A DNA stretch of 64,000 nucleotides from Metridium senile (GCA_949775045.1 OX459110.1:9743741-9807740); one strand, 5' to 3'; positions 40,801 through 53,076 are shown, counted from the stretch's first letter. The notes: a model not told the origin generated them from the letters alone. Translations and numbers: made by a program.

Positions 40801-43800
40801 GACAGGCACTGCCTTGGCCATCCTTCGACGCAATATGGGTATAAATTTCTAATTGACGCTTATTATATTCTATTGCACTGTGATAATCCCCTTTTCTTGC
40901 GTAGACATTACCAAGGATTCCAGAAGCTGATGCTTCGCCTTCCCTATTGTTCAGCTTTGAAAACATTTCAAGAGCCTTGAAACTGTTCTCAAAAGCCTTG
41001 GAAAACTCACCCATTTTCATATAGACCTCGCCCAATTTCACAAAAGCATTCGCTTGATCTTCCACGCTAATCGCAAGTTCCAAATCTTTTCTAAAATAGT
41101 CCAAAGCTTTCCAGAGCTCTCCCAGGGATAAATGTAATATTCCAAGACTATTGTAAGCAAATTTGTCCATATTTTGAAACAAACTGGATTTCTCTGAATC
41201 ATCTTGTTGAGAAATCTTCAAGTATTCTAAATAGCAAACAATGGCCTTAGGGATAGCTTTCAAAGCTTCATGGGCACTCGCCATGTTAATATATGCAATC
41301 TTCTGGTAGTGCACATTCTTGGTCTCGATAACTAATTCAAGAAGCTTCTTACCATACTCTAAAGCCTTGTCTTGTTGACCTATAATGAAACAATGTAAAA
41401 CAACGTTACACTGAAATTTATAGTGGTATATCTGTCACTTGCTAGTTACATCAATGTAGAAAATATACTAATATATTCGATAGTAACATGTCAACGAATT
41501 TGTTTAATATATACCTATTTGCTGATAAAGCCTTCCAAGACTGCAATAACATCCAGCTTCTCCTTCCTTGTCACCAACATCTAATGCAATGACTTTCATC
41601 TTTTCAAAGCATGAAAGAGCTTGAGGAATGTTGTTGGTACGAAGATAAACACCCCCAAGATTGCCATATGCGACTATCTGGTGTTTTCTATTCTGGTCCG
41701 ATTCAGCCAACCTTTTGATCAAAACAAAAAGAAATTTAACTTATTTTGTGAATTGCCAACAAAAAAATTATCAAAACTGAGAGAACACCGTTTTTTTGAA
41801 AAAAATTATATTTTTTTATCAGTTATACTTATTATAGTAATTTATTCAATGTGCAACAATGCTTCACAAAGGCTTACGGACAAAGGAGATATGTGAAGGG
41901 TATGGGTCCGCAGGATATGAAGCATGAAGCGCATAATCATGAGGGCGGGCGAGGAGGGCAACATGAAACAATGCTTGCCGGGCTTTTGTTGAGCCATCCC
42001 CAATACAAACTATAATTTCCAATACTGATAACCGTCAATGGATGTGTTTATCCCCGTCTCCCTGAGTTTTCACCACTCGACCGACGACTGCTGTGTTTTT
42101 ATTCCCGTAACTTATTATACTAAAACCCCTTTCTTATACCTCATAACTTATACACAGAGTTGAGAGTCGTCAATGCCGGAGTATAATAAAACGTGTTAAC
42201 GTATTTCTCTCTTAAAACTCTATATAGAGTTTTAAGGTGACTCCGCATTTCCAAATGACTGATTCGCGTAATTCAATTGTCGACTCGTAACTTTCGTGCC
42301 CCTGGCACAATTCCCATGAAACTTATACAAGTTATCGAGCAATCATTCAGCTACAATACTGTAAAATCTGATTGCATGTAAAATAATTTGTAAGATATAT
42401 GAGATTATGTGAATGCATTATTTTCACAAAAACTCGATTTTACAGAAAATCTGTCCGTTTTATTTCGATGAACATTTTCGAATCCTCTTCTTTAAACATT
42501 ATGCACAACCTGACAAAGTTTTAAAAAAATCTTCGGAGCCGAAGTTCCGCTACAAAATAATAGCAGATCTCGTCGCGTTAATGACGTTTTTAGTTTTAGA
42601 AGTTCTAGCTCGAGGGCCAACTTATCTCTTTCTGCTTCTGCCAGCCTTGTTCGTTCAGAAACAGGACTGAAGGTATTGGCTGCTGTAGTAGGAGTGCTCG
42701 CCCTTTAATGTTGTATATTAGTGTGCTGAGGCGTCGACCTCATGGTTGTGGCTGGCGCCGATGGTGGCGATAAAGACATTTCTTCTTTTAGCTGCCGTTC
42801 TATATCTGCGAATATGTAGTCCGGGTCGGACTTTGGTTTTGGATTCCTGGAGGAACGTCGGAGCGCTTGAGCCATGTTGGTTGAAATAGTAAGAGCAGAA
42901 AAGAGCGTGGTTATATTAATCAACCGAGATGTTGTTCTCTATGTCATGAGGAGATTACGACTGAGGTCAAATAACCTGACTCAGAATATTTGCTAGAAAT
43001 ACGATATGAATTTACAATTAACTATCATCACTTACTACGTAATGATACACGTACTGTTTTATGTGATCCGGGACTTCGGCTCCAAGTATTTTTTTAAAAC
43101 TTTGTCAGGTTGTTCATGATGTTTAAAAAAGAGGATTCAAAAATTTTTATCGAAATAAAACGGACAGATTTTCTGTAAAACCGAGTTTTTGTGAAAATAA
43201 TGCATTCACATAATCTCATATATCTTGCAAATTATATATTTTACATGCAATCAGATTTTACAGTATTGTAGCTGAATGATTGCCCGATAACGTGTACAAG
43301 TTTCATGGGAATTGTGCCCTGGCACGAAAGTTACGAGTCGACAATTGAAATACGCGAATCAGTCATTTGGAAATGCGGAGTCACCTTAAGAGAGAAATAC
43401 GTTAACACGTTTTATTATATACTGAGCTATTTCAGTGTCTAGGTTATTGCCACAGAGATTTCCTGGTTGTTTGCTGGACCATCTCAAGACTTTCTCTGCT
43501 GAGTGTATAATGCATATAATGCACCATTTGTGTGGACTTCCAGTCAGTATGGCGAGCCATAGAGATGCTCTAAAACAAATGCGTACAATTTCAAAGCTAT
43601 AAGCTGGTAGGCATGAAACCTAGCCTAGACTGCGTGATGCAAAAATTGTTCGTCTCTCATACCCCTTTTAGAGGAAGTACTTGCAGAACAAAAAACCGAT
43701 AGTATAACGGATCCTTAAGCCATGGAATAGAGAAAAGTAATAACGCGGGTTCGCGACTAGACTAAAAAGTGGATTTCACAATGGACGGCGATTACCCTTT

Positions 43801-46330
43801 TGTTCCGGCAACGGAAAGTTCCTGTTGGGCCGGGTCAGCAATTATCCGTCTAACGACTCTGCATGGCTTTAAGCCTTCCTAGGTCAGTGGATGCTCTTCC
43901 ACCAACGGGGAAAACTGAACGTAAAGAATTCTCAGTCGCGATTGTAGATAAATTTCATCAACATGGGGAGGTGCATGTAGAATAGAGCAAGAAAACATTT
44001 ATAGAATAAAGGATATTGCCTGATTTAAGGGCGATTTTTGCTTGTTTCTTTCGAACAGGTTTTGGATAAATAGTGATTTAATGATGCACTACCGGGTTTC
44101 CTTGACACTAAAAAACGTTCAGATCAGCCCGGCCCAAAAACAAAAACCAGAGCGAAACATTCCGATCAACCGTACCTGCCGATAGATACGTAATGGGCGC
44201 TGACAGGGTTAGTTTTTTTTATCATCCCTAGAAAGGGAAAACGGGTGTTATAAAGCTTAAAGCTTGAGATTTCTAATTCACAAAGAAATGAAGCATATAA
44301 TAAAGAAAACAAGCGTTCAATGTTTTTGGTATGAATAATAGGAATATTCTAAATCGCACTCCACAATGCAACTATCTTTTAACCAAACTTTTACGGTTTG
44401 ATATAAGAGTGAAACAAAAACCAGTTCTGAACAAAAATAAAATAAATATACATAATAAAAAGTGGAAGAAATTAAGTAATTTTACATAAATATTTATAGT
44501 AATACAGCACAAGGTCTTGTTTGTGTTGTCCTTCCTATATATTCTTTTTGTTGTTGTTATTGTTGTAAAAAAAATGTTTTTGTCGTATAAGTGTAATAAG
44601 TTCTAAAAAAAAAGAAGAAAAAAGATATGAATTAAAAAAAAAAAGAGTAAAACTTTTAATTTTTTATTTAATTTAATTGGAAATGGTTGCACGATCTTTT
44701 TAATTCTAACATACATTTTTTTAATTATTTCAATTTGATATTTTAACATATATATATGAATAGTTTAACGGCATTAAACAGTGTATTGAGATTGTATCTA
44801 GATTGCGCGCAATTTTACTTTTTCTCTTTGGCTTCTCAAACTTAGGATTACCGCGAAATTGCAGAAAGGTTTGATTAATAGAAAACACCAACGAGCCGGT
44901 TCAGAAAAAGGAATTAGAAACGAAAGACCTAACATTATATCTATTATATCAAAGAGGACTATGTGACCAAAAGGCAAGTAATGACGCAAATTATCTGTAT
45001 GCGAGCGAGAATACTATACACTAAAACCTTAGCTTCTGGATATATTATATCAGAGATAACTTCACATAACTTTATTTATTATAATTTTAGACAACGATAC
45101 ACTTTTGTACACCCTTACAGCAGTAGTCAGTCACACGTGCACCGCTCACATAAAAAGTACCGCTATAAAACGTGAAGTTTGTGGATTTTACTTTAGTCGG
45201 GTTGCGAAACATGTCTGAATCCGACGAAGAGGATTTTCGACAGATTCAGACATGTTTCGCAACCCTACTGAAGTAAATTCACCATGTGTCTCGTAAACAC
45301 AGTTTGACTGACGTCCACCAACTTCACGTTTTATAGAGGTGCTTTTTATGCGTGCGCTGCACGTGAGACTGAGAACTGCTGTAATACACCAGGATCATTG
45401 TATGCCGGAATCTAAAAAACAGTTCTAGTGAAATCTGGGTTTGTATCAAATTAAGTACAGCTCAGTTATGCAGACCTGTTTTATTTTAAGTTGAAAAACG
45501 ACTTCAATTTTTTAATTGTTTTGAAAAATACACCTTTTCACAGTAAAAAAAAAATGAAATTGTAATTTTCACAATATAATCAATTTTTCTTTTTTGTGAA
45601 ATAAAATGGACGGAAGTTACATGAACCAAAAAGGCTATTCTGTGTGATATTAATAATAATTATAACACAAATAAAAATAACATTTTATTATAGCAGTGCT
45701 CGGGAGACTATATACATCTATTTAAAAAATCTTTGTCGCAATCACGGTCCTCTGCACACTCTGAAGCCTGCAAAGGATCAGTTAACATTTCTTCTCTTGT
45801 ACTTGGTAGCTTGTGGTTGGTTGAATTTATTTGATATGTTGAATAAAGTGATATTTGAAACAATTTCTCACCTTAGATGCAGTTGATGATACTCAATAGC
45901 TTCTTCAAAACGTTTCTGTTGTCTGAACCACATACCCAGTTTAATGCATCCCTTCATCATTGTTTCTTTATCATTGAAGTAATCTGGCAGATCGAGTTTG
46001 CCATGTATTGCCAACTGCATACAATCACGGAAAGACGTCCTTGCTTCAGACCAGTAATCATCCATTTCTCGATCATTAGCTGTCGGTAAAAATGCCAAAC
46101 AAATGAGTAGGAGGTTGAATTTATTATTTTTTATTAATTATTATTTTTTGATTAAAAGAGACAGTTGTAAAACTTTACTATCAAACTGGTAGACCCTTTC
46201 TCGTCAATCAATCTCAGCGCGTTACTGTTTATTTGGAACTATACATGTAGACTACAGCCCGTTGAATTTTTAAGTGTTTCGATTGTTTAATAATGTGTGC
46301 ATTCTTTAAATTACCGTGAGCTGTAGTCAT
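36050..46330 (-). CDS. TPR-CHAT protein, copy B (most complete)
   Basis: Proposed exons 46330-46315, 46079-45872, 41711-41515, 41380-40411, 37863-36050; phases 1, 0 (split codon), 1, 1 all match. About 1067 residues: TPR repeats over the first two-thirds, then CHAT with His near 910 (HFAAHG) and Cys near 974 (VVLSCCHSG). CHAT is the caspase/separase-like peptidase fold; TPRs bind partner proteins. Substrate and location are unknown; no signal peptide or membrane segment is seen. The sequence has one extra base near 41340, in the TPR exon, which breaks the frame; all else is intact. An error in that short A/T-rich run would restore it. TPR-CHAT genes are expanded in cnidarians (family knowledge). 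Confidence 0.8.
38163..38442. mobile_element. Foldback element with ATGGCGGTGACTTC loop
   Basis: Arms of about 107 bp: ATATACAGCCGATCTCCAAA... pairs with ...TTCGAGATCGGCTGTATAT; both hold TCACGTGACTC or its complement and CACTTTCCGCGCGTGTAGAA. The loop begins ATGGCGGTGAC. In the intron between TPR and CHAT exons; duplicate at 57389-57668. Confidence 0.85.
39736..40082. mobile_element. TIR element, AAGG(A/C)CGATTTACACG type
   Basis: Left AAGGACGATTTACACGATAC, right ends CCGTGTAAATCGGCCTT. Inner ACGACTxGTCGTA motifs are repeated. Related to 16343-16866; duplicate at 58658-59004. Confidence 0.78.
40411..41380 (-). CDS. Copy B exon 4 (TPR, with 1-nt insertion)
   Basis: Acceptor ATTATAG|GTCAACAA, donor TCAG|GTCAGT. 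It is 970 nt where 3n requires 969; aligned to copy A the extra base falls in TAACTAATTCAAAGAA (41329-41344). Downstream the frame is open and encodes seven or so TPRs. Confidence 0.82.
41515..41711 (-). CDS. Copy B exon 3 (TPR)
   Basis: Acceptor TCAAAAG|GTTGG, donor AATAG|GTATAT, phase 2 to 1. It encodes two TPR helices pairs, with [20 protein letters not shown] and [13 protein letters not shown]. No homologue of this exon is seen near copy A or C. Confidence 0.82.
42182..43419. mobile_element. 1.24-kb element with ~350-bp inverted arms
   Basis: Left arm about 42182-42549 (TATAATAAAACGTGTTAACG start), right arm about 43072-43419, pairing almost throughout; the centre of about 520 bp is unique and more GC-rich. 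The left arm alone has a 20-bp palindromic insertion (AACTCTATATAGAGTTTTAA). Confidence 0.85.
42705..42875 (-). CDS. Small ORF inside the long-TIR element
   Basis: 57 codons with ATG at 42875, encoding [15 protein letters not shown] and an acidic helix ([17 protein letters not shown]), then a Pro/Ser/Thr tail. Not recognised. It fills the unique centre and could be a remnant of an element protein or a captured exon. No family assigned. Confidence 0.3.
   Translation of the reverse strand: MAQALRRSSRNPKPKSDPDYIFADIERQLKEEMSLSPPSAPATTMRSTPQHTNIQH
45115..45384. mobile_element. MITE with TTACAGCAG ends, second copy
   Basis: Same family as 14337-14652; the left arm has lost about 45 bp relative to the right. 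Confidence 0.82.
45872..46079 (-). CDS. Copy B exon 2
   Basis: Acceptor ACCGACAG|CTAATG, donor CTAAG|GTGAGA, phase 1 to 2. It encodes an N-terminal helix ([18 protein letters not shown]) and the first TPR-like unit ([16 protein letters not shown]). Confidence 0.72.
46315..46330 (-). CDS. Proposed first coding exon of copy B
   Basis: ATG preceded by AATAAAAA, encoding MTTAH, donor CACG|GTAATT, phase 1; it fits the acceptor at 46079. Short, so based on phase and position only. The alternative start is the in-frame ATG (MDDYW) inside exon 2. Confidence 0.45.
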
Positions 46331-46538
46331 TTTTTATTACACGCTGTCGAGGTTGAGGTTGTTTGAAGAGAACTGTGAAAAGGTTTATTGCCACTTATAT
46401 CCCAACAATATATTTTCTCGCGCAGTCATTGGTCAAAAGGGATCACGTGGTACATTCTCGGCGGACGGGTATCAGTCGATATCCCCCGTCCAAAGTTGAT
46501 ATTTGTCCGCTTAATTTTGTTTTTGACAAAAAAGAGCC

Positions 46539-46659
46539 ATGGAAAATAACCAAAACCGTTTTATCAAGACCTCTGATAATGAGATTAAAAGACTAGTCCA
46601 AGAAGCGACACCTGGCAATACAAAAAAGTCGACTAAGTACGCTGTGAACGTATTTTACG
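46539..46659 (+). CDS. Crypton/DUF3504-like first exon (fragment)
   Basis: ATG in an AAAAAAGAGCCATGG context, 40 codons, donor TACG|GTAAGA, phase 1. The peptide has RFIKTSDNEIKRLVQEA, then NTKKSTKYAVNVF. An N-terminal 'RF...E-I...NTKKxTKxAVxxF' pattern is what I know from animal DUF3504 proteins (KIAA1958/Crypton tyrosine-recombinase relatives). No second exon is found in the next kilobase, and an inverted repeat follows at once. Probably a broken gene or one with a distant second exon. Confidence 0.5.
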
Positions 46660-46729
46660 GTAAGAAAATTTCGCACTTTAATGGCTTTCCTTCGCCAACC
46701 AAACAAGATAAAGTCGTTGGGATATAAAA

Positions 46730-46912
46730 TAAATAAACCCCTTCTGGCTTACTGGAATATCGGCTTATAATGTCCTCGGATGAGAAATGTTCCTCAAAAT
46801 ATCACATTTGCCCTCGAAGCTTCGCTTCTCGGCCAAATGTTTATTTTTCGGACCATTTCTCATCCTCGGACATTATCCGCCGATATCCCAGCCGCCAGAA
46901 GGGGTTTATTTA
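46730..46912. mobile_element. Inverted-repeat element
   Basis: Arms TAAATAAACCCCTTCTGGC ... ATGTCC and the complement ending CCAGAAGGGGTTTATTTA; both include TCCTCGGA next to GAGAAATG. Loop includes CTCGAAGCTTCGCTTCTCGG. Confidence 0.8.
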
Positions 46913-47067
46913 CTAAATATTGGGTGCGCGCATAGTAATAACTCTGATGACGAAATTTCAAATTGTAATCTCTGATGATGGGCATGCACTAACCTAACTA
47001 ACCAGAATTGTTAAACTTGGCATAGTTACATAAATATTCGTCTCAAATTATTATGCAATGGATTGAC

Positions 47068-47955
47068 AGAGAAAACCTGAAAGGGAGGCATGATAAATTA
47101 CCGAGCGGGAATGATAACGAGCTAAAATATCGCGATGATCTCAAAATAGCATCTGTGTAGGTGCATATGATGAGCCATGCATGACATTCTTTCTCTTATT
47201 TAATATTCTCTTCGCAGTGTATGCTATATTATTATTTAAAACTATGTAATTAATCGGCTATAATATATAAAAAATGATAACACTATAGAATCGAATCAGA
47301 AAAGTATGTGATGACTTAGAGATATTGGTCGAGAATTAGTCAGTCGTTGCCTCTCCAGTGCACCTTTAACGTCATTGTTTTTACTGTCATATTGGCAAAT
47401 CAAACATGTTATAACTTTTAACAAATACGAACAGGCCATTCAGAACAGAAAAACATAAGCAAAAACGTAGAATTCATTTACCAAAACAGACTGCACCAAC
47501 TCATCAACAATTCAAATTTGGACGTCAAAGTGTTTGATCGTATATAAAGAAACATAAGATGTAGAATGTAAGAGTTACATACCGAGAATGGAGGCTATAC
47601 CCCATATATATATATCCCGAAAGCCGAACATTCAGGTGTGTAACTGTTTTATTTCACAATTGATAATGTTTTCACCCAAGATTTTAATCCTATTCCAACA
47701 AAGAAACATGATTATCATTATATAAACTATCCTATTATATACATATCCTAACTGGACGAGTTCGTAGTTTCTTTTGTTCGATGGTCGCTTAGGAATTTCA
47801 AATATGAAGACTTTCTTTTGTTCCTCGGTGGAACCGGCGGAACCGCCGCCTTGGAGAGTGCAGGATTGGCTTCCCTACTACTGCTTATTAGTGTTAGTAA
47901 TAGCAAAATTTCTTCTACGAGCTAACTAGTACGATGAAAATAAACGTAAATGACA
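47068..47955. repeat. Dispersed block, partial copy
   Basis: Starts ACCTGAAAGGGAGGCATGAT and follows 50712 onwards for several hundred bases. Resumes the 29940-like sequence (TGCTTATTAGTGTTAGTAAT) before joining the TPR fragment at about 47958. Confidence 0.65.
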
Positions 47956-47957
47956 CT

Positions 47958-48360
47958 GATAATCCCCTTTTGTGTGGTAGAAATTACCAAGGTTTTCATA
48001 AACAGTGGATGCTTCGCTTAGCCTATCATTCAGTTTCAAAGACATTTCAAGAGCCTTGTGACTGTACTCAATAGCCTTATAAACTTTGACAACTCACCCA
48101 TTTTTCCATAGACCAAGACCAAATTCGCAAAAGCATCCGCTTGGCTTGCTTGATCTTCCAAGCTTATCGCAAGGTCCAAATATTTTCTAAAATAATCCAT
48201 AGCTTTCTGGAGATCTCCCTGGGATAAATGGAATATTCCAAGACTTCTGTAAGACTTTCTTTCCATATTTCTATCTTCGATTTTCCTGGCGGTTTCTAAA
48301 GCCAAACCAAGATACCTTAAGCAGGCTTCATTAGAGTTGTTTAGAGATTGATAGGCTGTT
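47958..48360 (-). pseudogene. TPR exon fragment (copy D)
   Basis: Minus-strand homology to the middle of the copy A and B TPR exons: ALETARKIEDRNMERKSYRS, then LGIFHLSQGDLQKAMDYFRK, a frame change after GKMGELSK, then KAIEYSHKALEM and ENLGNFYHTKGDYQ. It has no exon boundaries, and simple-sequence DNA and repeat blocks abut both ends. Confidence 0.82.
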
Positions 48361-48580
48361 CACATGTACGAATGAATGAAAAAATGAATGAAGATGGATG
48401 GGTGGATGAATATTCGAATAAATAAATGAAAAGTTGAATAAATGAATAAAGAACGGATGGATGGATGAAAAAGGGAAAACGAAATATAGAATGAATTAAA
48501 TAATAAAAAGGTAAGAAGAATGAAGAAAAGAAATGTTATTTGAGAATTATTAACAATGTTAATGAATATATGAATCATTA
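48361..48580. repeat. (GAATGAAT/GGATG)n-like simple sequence
   Basis: Purine-rich GAATGAATGAAAAAATGAAT and GGATGGATGG stretch adjoining the TPR fragment. Confidence 0.6.
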
Positions 48581-48854
48581 ATGCACGCAAGCATAAAAAG
48601 TGAATCGGAGCGTTGCACTACTGACCTTTCTTCGTTAAGGAAAAAGGAAAAAACACTCAAAACTCAAGAGCGCTGTACTTCGCTTCAATTCAAGTTAGCG
48701 CTAGCTCACGGCATCAGTTTTGTTTTAGCCGGCAGATTTATACTCAAACTATTTAAATACTTTTGTAATAACGTTTTTATTTTCCGTGCTTTTATTCATT
48801 CATTTGTGATTTTTGCTATTTCTTAATTGTTATTTGAAGAAAGAGTTTACAAAA

Positions 48855-50155
48855 TGGATTGACAAATAAAATCTGAAAGGGAGGCATGATAGATTAATTA
48901 TGATAACGAGCTCGTGTTCTCAAAATAGCATCAACATATGATGAGCCATGCATGACATTCCTTCTCTTATTTAACATTCCTTCGCAGTATATGCTATATT
49001 ATTATTTTCAATTCTGTAATTAATCGATTATAATATATCAAAAAGATAACACTGTAGAACTGATCAGAAGTATGTGATGGCGTAGCGATATTTGTCGATA
49101 ATTATTTCGTTGCCTCTCAAGTGCACTTTTAATGTCATTGTCTTTACTGTCGTATTGACAAATCATACATATTATAGCTTTAACCGAATACTAAGAATGA
49201 CTTAAAACGATTACAACTATAGTTCTAAGATGTAGGAACGTTTCCTTATGCTGCTTATTAGTGTCAGTAATAGCAACATTTCGCTGACTAGTATGATTAA
49301 AATAGACATAAATGACATACTTCGCAATGTTTTTTGAACTTATTTTCATTGTATTTACTTTAACTTGCATGTACGTTTTTCTGCCAAACGTATCCTAACC
49401 ATATATATAGGTAATAATTACTAGGGTTAATTTTAACATAATAGAGTTTTGTCTTGAGGTTTCTTACAAATATTGTTTTTTTGTGCAATGAATAACAGCG
49501 GCTACACGTACCAGCAAACAGTTAATACATCTTCCAACACCAAGAAACAACACTTTACAATACAAAGAACTCTAAACCAGAACACAATACATCTTTCAAC
49601 ACCACGAAAACACACTTTACAATACAAAGAACTCTAAACCAGAATGCAATACATCTTTCAACACCACGAAAACACACTTTACAATACACAGTACTTTAAA
49701 CCAGAATGCAATATATCTTGCAACACCAAGAAACAATACCTTCCAAAACAAAGAACTCTAACCACAATACAATAACTGATTGAAAACTCAGCCAATCTTT
49801 TATAAATATGTGATGATACCTTCTTAATATTCCGTCAACGGTCTTAAAGTTTTTGTACAAGCTGCCGTTCCACAGGCATTTGCAAATGAACTTCCTGCTC
49901 ATATATTTCAGTATAACAGATCTATTGATAGAAAAGTTCACTTCAATAAGCATAGCTATAGACGTTAATATTAGGTACGATAACTTTTTGTGAGATTTTC
50001 AACAGTATTTAGAGCTCACTTTCGTTATACTTGTAACATTTTTCTTACTTGTATTAAACTTTTCCCTTGCTATTATCAGCGATAGTACATATTATGGAGT
50101 GTTTTTTTGCCATTATTATTGAAAGTAGGACACAAACCGGAAACTTCACGGATCA
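48855..50155. repeat. Dispersed block, copy 3
   Basis: Runs from TGAAAGGGAGGCATGATAG to CACAAACCGGAAACTTCACG. Includes the 62-bp minisatellite at about 49530-49740. More diverged than copies 1 and 4. Confidence 0.78.
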
Positions 50156-50302
50156 TAAGCATGTAATATCCATGATTTTGTATACGTTTGTTTATAAGAC
50201 GTTGTCATGGTGAACAAACAAGAAAATGCACAACAGGAAGTTTTAGTTGTGAAACTCAGTCTAAATACAATCAAATTTGTCTCTGTTCCTTACCTAAGTA
50301 TT

Positions 50303-50473
50303 AGAGTGGTTTTCATCGGACAGTGAAACTTATTATCAATATTCAGTGTTTAATTTAATAGTGTTTAATATTAGTCATATATCAACAAAAGAAAACAATG
50401 GGATTAGGGTCTACCAGTGTCTATTAGCTTAGTTATTATTTAACAGTCCCGTGAAAATCGCTCTATACTTATT
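50303..50473. mobile_element. TIR element with TAGAGTGGTTTTCA ends
   Basis: Left TAGAGTGGTTTTCATCGGAC; right AGTCCCGTGAAAATCGCTCTA. Related to 19150-19423. Confidence 0.6.
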
Positions 50474-50711
50474 TTTGTGTTCAAATAATTTGTTTTGTGA
50501 ACTTATTAAAAAAAACACTCAAAACTCGAGAGTGCTGTAGTTCGCTTCGATTCAAGTTAGCTCACGGCATCAGTTTTAGTTTTAGATGGCCAATTTATAC
50601 TCAAGTAAATAATTTTGTAATAATGTGTATATTTTCCGTGCTTTTATTCATTCATTTGTGATTTTTTCCATTACTTAATTATTATTTGAAAAAAAATATT
50701 AAATTACAAAA

Positions 50712-52027
50712 CGGATTGACAAATAAAACCTGAAAGGGAGGCATGATAAATTACCGAGCGGGAATGATAACGAGCTAAAATATCGCGGTACGTGTTATCA
50801 AAATAGCCAATCAAAGGTGCATATGATGAGCCATGCATGACATTCCTTCTCTTATTTAACATTCCTTCGCAGTATATGCTATATTATTATTTTCAATTCT
50901 GTAATTAATCGATTATAATATATCAAAAAGATAACACTATAGAACTGATCAGAAGTATGTGATGACTGACGTAGCGATATTTGTCGAGAATTAGTTCGTT
51001 TACTGTCGTATTGACAAATCAAACATATTATATCTTTAACCGAATACGAAGAAAGACTTAAAACGATTAAAACTATATAGTTGTAAGCTGTAGGGACGTT
51101 TCCTTATGCTGCTTATAAGTGTTAGTAATAGCAACATTTCGTGTACGCGCTAACCAGTATGATTAAAATAGACGTAAATGACATAATGTATTTTGAACTC
51201 AATTTCAATTCTTTTACTCAGTTTAACATTTTCTTTCATATATTAATTTAGTTTTTACTTGCATGTTTTGCTGCCAAACGTATCGTAACCAATTGAAGGT
51301 AATAATTCCTAGGGTTAATTTTAACATAATAGAGTAGTGTCTAGAGGTTTCTAACAAATATTGTTTTTTTGTGCAATGAATAGCAGCGGCTACACCAGCA
51401 AACAGTTAATACATCTTCCAACACCAAGAAACAACACTTTACAATACAAAGAACTCTAAACCAGAACACAATACATCTTTCAACACCACGAAAACACACT
51501 TTACAATACATAGTACTTTAAACCAGCATACAATACATCTTTCAACACCACGAAAACACACTTTACAATACATAGTACTCTAAACCAGAATATAATACAT
51601 CTTGTAACATCAAGAAACAATACCTTGCAATACAAAGAACTCTAACCACAATACAACAACTGAATGAAAACTCAGCCAATCTTTTATAAATATGTGTATA
51701 CCTTCTTATTCCGTCGACGGTCTTAAAGTTTTTGTACAAGCTGCCGTTCCACAGGCATTTGCAAATGAACTTTCTGCTCATATATTTCAGCATAACAGAT
51801 CTATTGATAGAAAAGTCCACTTCAGTAAGCATAGACCTTAATATTAGGTACGATAACCTTTTTGTGAGATTTGTGAGTATTTAAAGCTCACTTTCGTTAT
51901 ACTTGTAACGTTTTTCTTACTTGTATGAAACTTTTCCCTTGCTATTATCAGCTATAGTACATATTATGGAGTGTTTTTTGCCATTATTATTGAAAGTAGG
52001 ACACAAACCGGAAAACTTCACGGATGG
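50712..52027. repeat. Dispersed block, copy 4
   Basis: From ACCTGAAAGGGAGGCATGAT to CACAAACCGGAAAACTTCAC, with four 62-bp minisatellite units at about 51412-51660. Confidence 0.82.
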
Positions 52028-52318
52028 CAGACACAGTGCGTGACTAAGGTATGTTGAGCGTGAATTATGTGTAATGATTGCGTAACCCTTAAGTCTATAT
52101 TTTTAGAGAAGGAACAGGTTCCTAATTATAAATAAATAAATGAATAAATAAATAAATAAATCACTCAATATTGAAGCAAATGGCCTGAAACTTCACAGGA
52201 ATGTAAAGAAAAACACAACACACAGGTAGATATGTTTATTTTTATTGCATTATATATATTTCGTTATATTGCTAAAAACCATACAAATGCATAGCTTGGG
52301 CTACCTCATTGATTTGTA

Positions 52319-52482
52319 TACACCTAATTGCAAGAACGTTGTCCTGACTTTTGTAATTTAGCAGGAAAAGAATAAATGAAAAGACAAAAGAAGATCACTC
52401 AAGCTGAACTCTTTCTTTTGTTATTCCTCTCTTACTAAACTACTAAATTACATGTGACAACATTCTTGCAATTAGGTGTATC
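52319..52482. mobile_element. 162-bp MITE, copy in duplication C
   Basis: Same termini as 31160-31321; followed by the empty ATCTTATTT site. Confidence 0.85.
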
Positions 52483-52930
52483 TTATTTAATTGTTCAAAG
52501 CAAAATAGACCAGTTTCATGTTATATAGCACCGCTGTATCATTGACAGGTGATAATCTCGATTCGGTGTGAATTCAAATTATTTTTTTTATTGTTTAGTG
52601 GTAATAATAGACCTCTTTACCTCCGTCTGCAAATTGCCCATTCCAGACTATGTGTCATTCCATTGAGAATTGTTCTTTTATGCTGAACGTGTTATATCAT
52701 TTACATGTGAAAGAAACAATTCCCAAAGGTAGCATCATGATCACGTGATCTGAAATGGGACAACAAACAAGGAAGGTAGAGAGGTCTATTGCACGTACTT
52801 GGCTTGGAATTTGTAAATATTTTTATAACAAATGATTTGTAAGTGAATTTCCAACCAGATTGATTTGCTTTAGTGGTAAGCACCCCAGTATTCACCATTA
52901 AACCTTTATGAAAATCGTGCAATGTGATTG

Positions 52931-53040
52931 GTAGAGGCGTGCTTTATGAGAGCAGACAGCACCACACAGTTTGCATTTAGATCAATTTGTATTTTATAAA
53001 AGAAATATAAAACTTGCTTTCTCTGCTGTGTGCAGTTGTT
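52931..53040. mobile_element. Half copy of the GTGCT foldback MITE, duplicate
   Basis: Near-identical to 32311-32430. Confidence 0.65.
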
Positions 53041-53076
53041 AAGGTGTGTTTTTTTAATGTTGATGATCATGATGAT

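Larger units (their letters stand above)
41712..45871. other. Copy B intron 2 (4.2 kb)
   Basis: Holds the 42182-43419 element, the 45115-45384 MITE and a half-MITE at about 45702-45781. The stretch 43420-45110 is AT-rich and shows no gene. Confidence 0.5.

Noticed and set aside
30409..51832. Similar ~90-codon minus-strand ORFs at 30409-30684, 49696-49953 and 51563-51832
   Set aside because: They sit in the dispersed block. The diverged copy at 49696 has indels that shift the frame, so the reading frame is not under selection.
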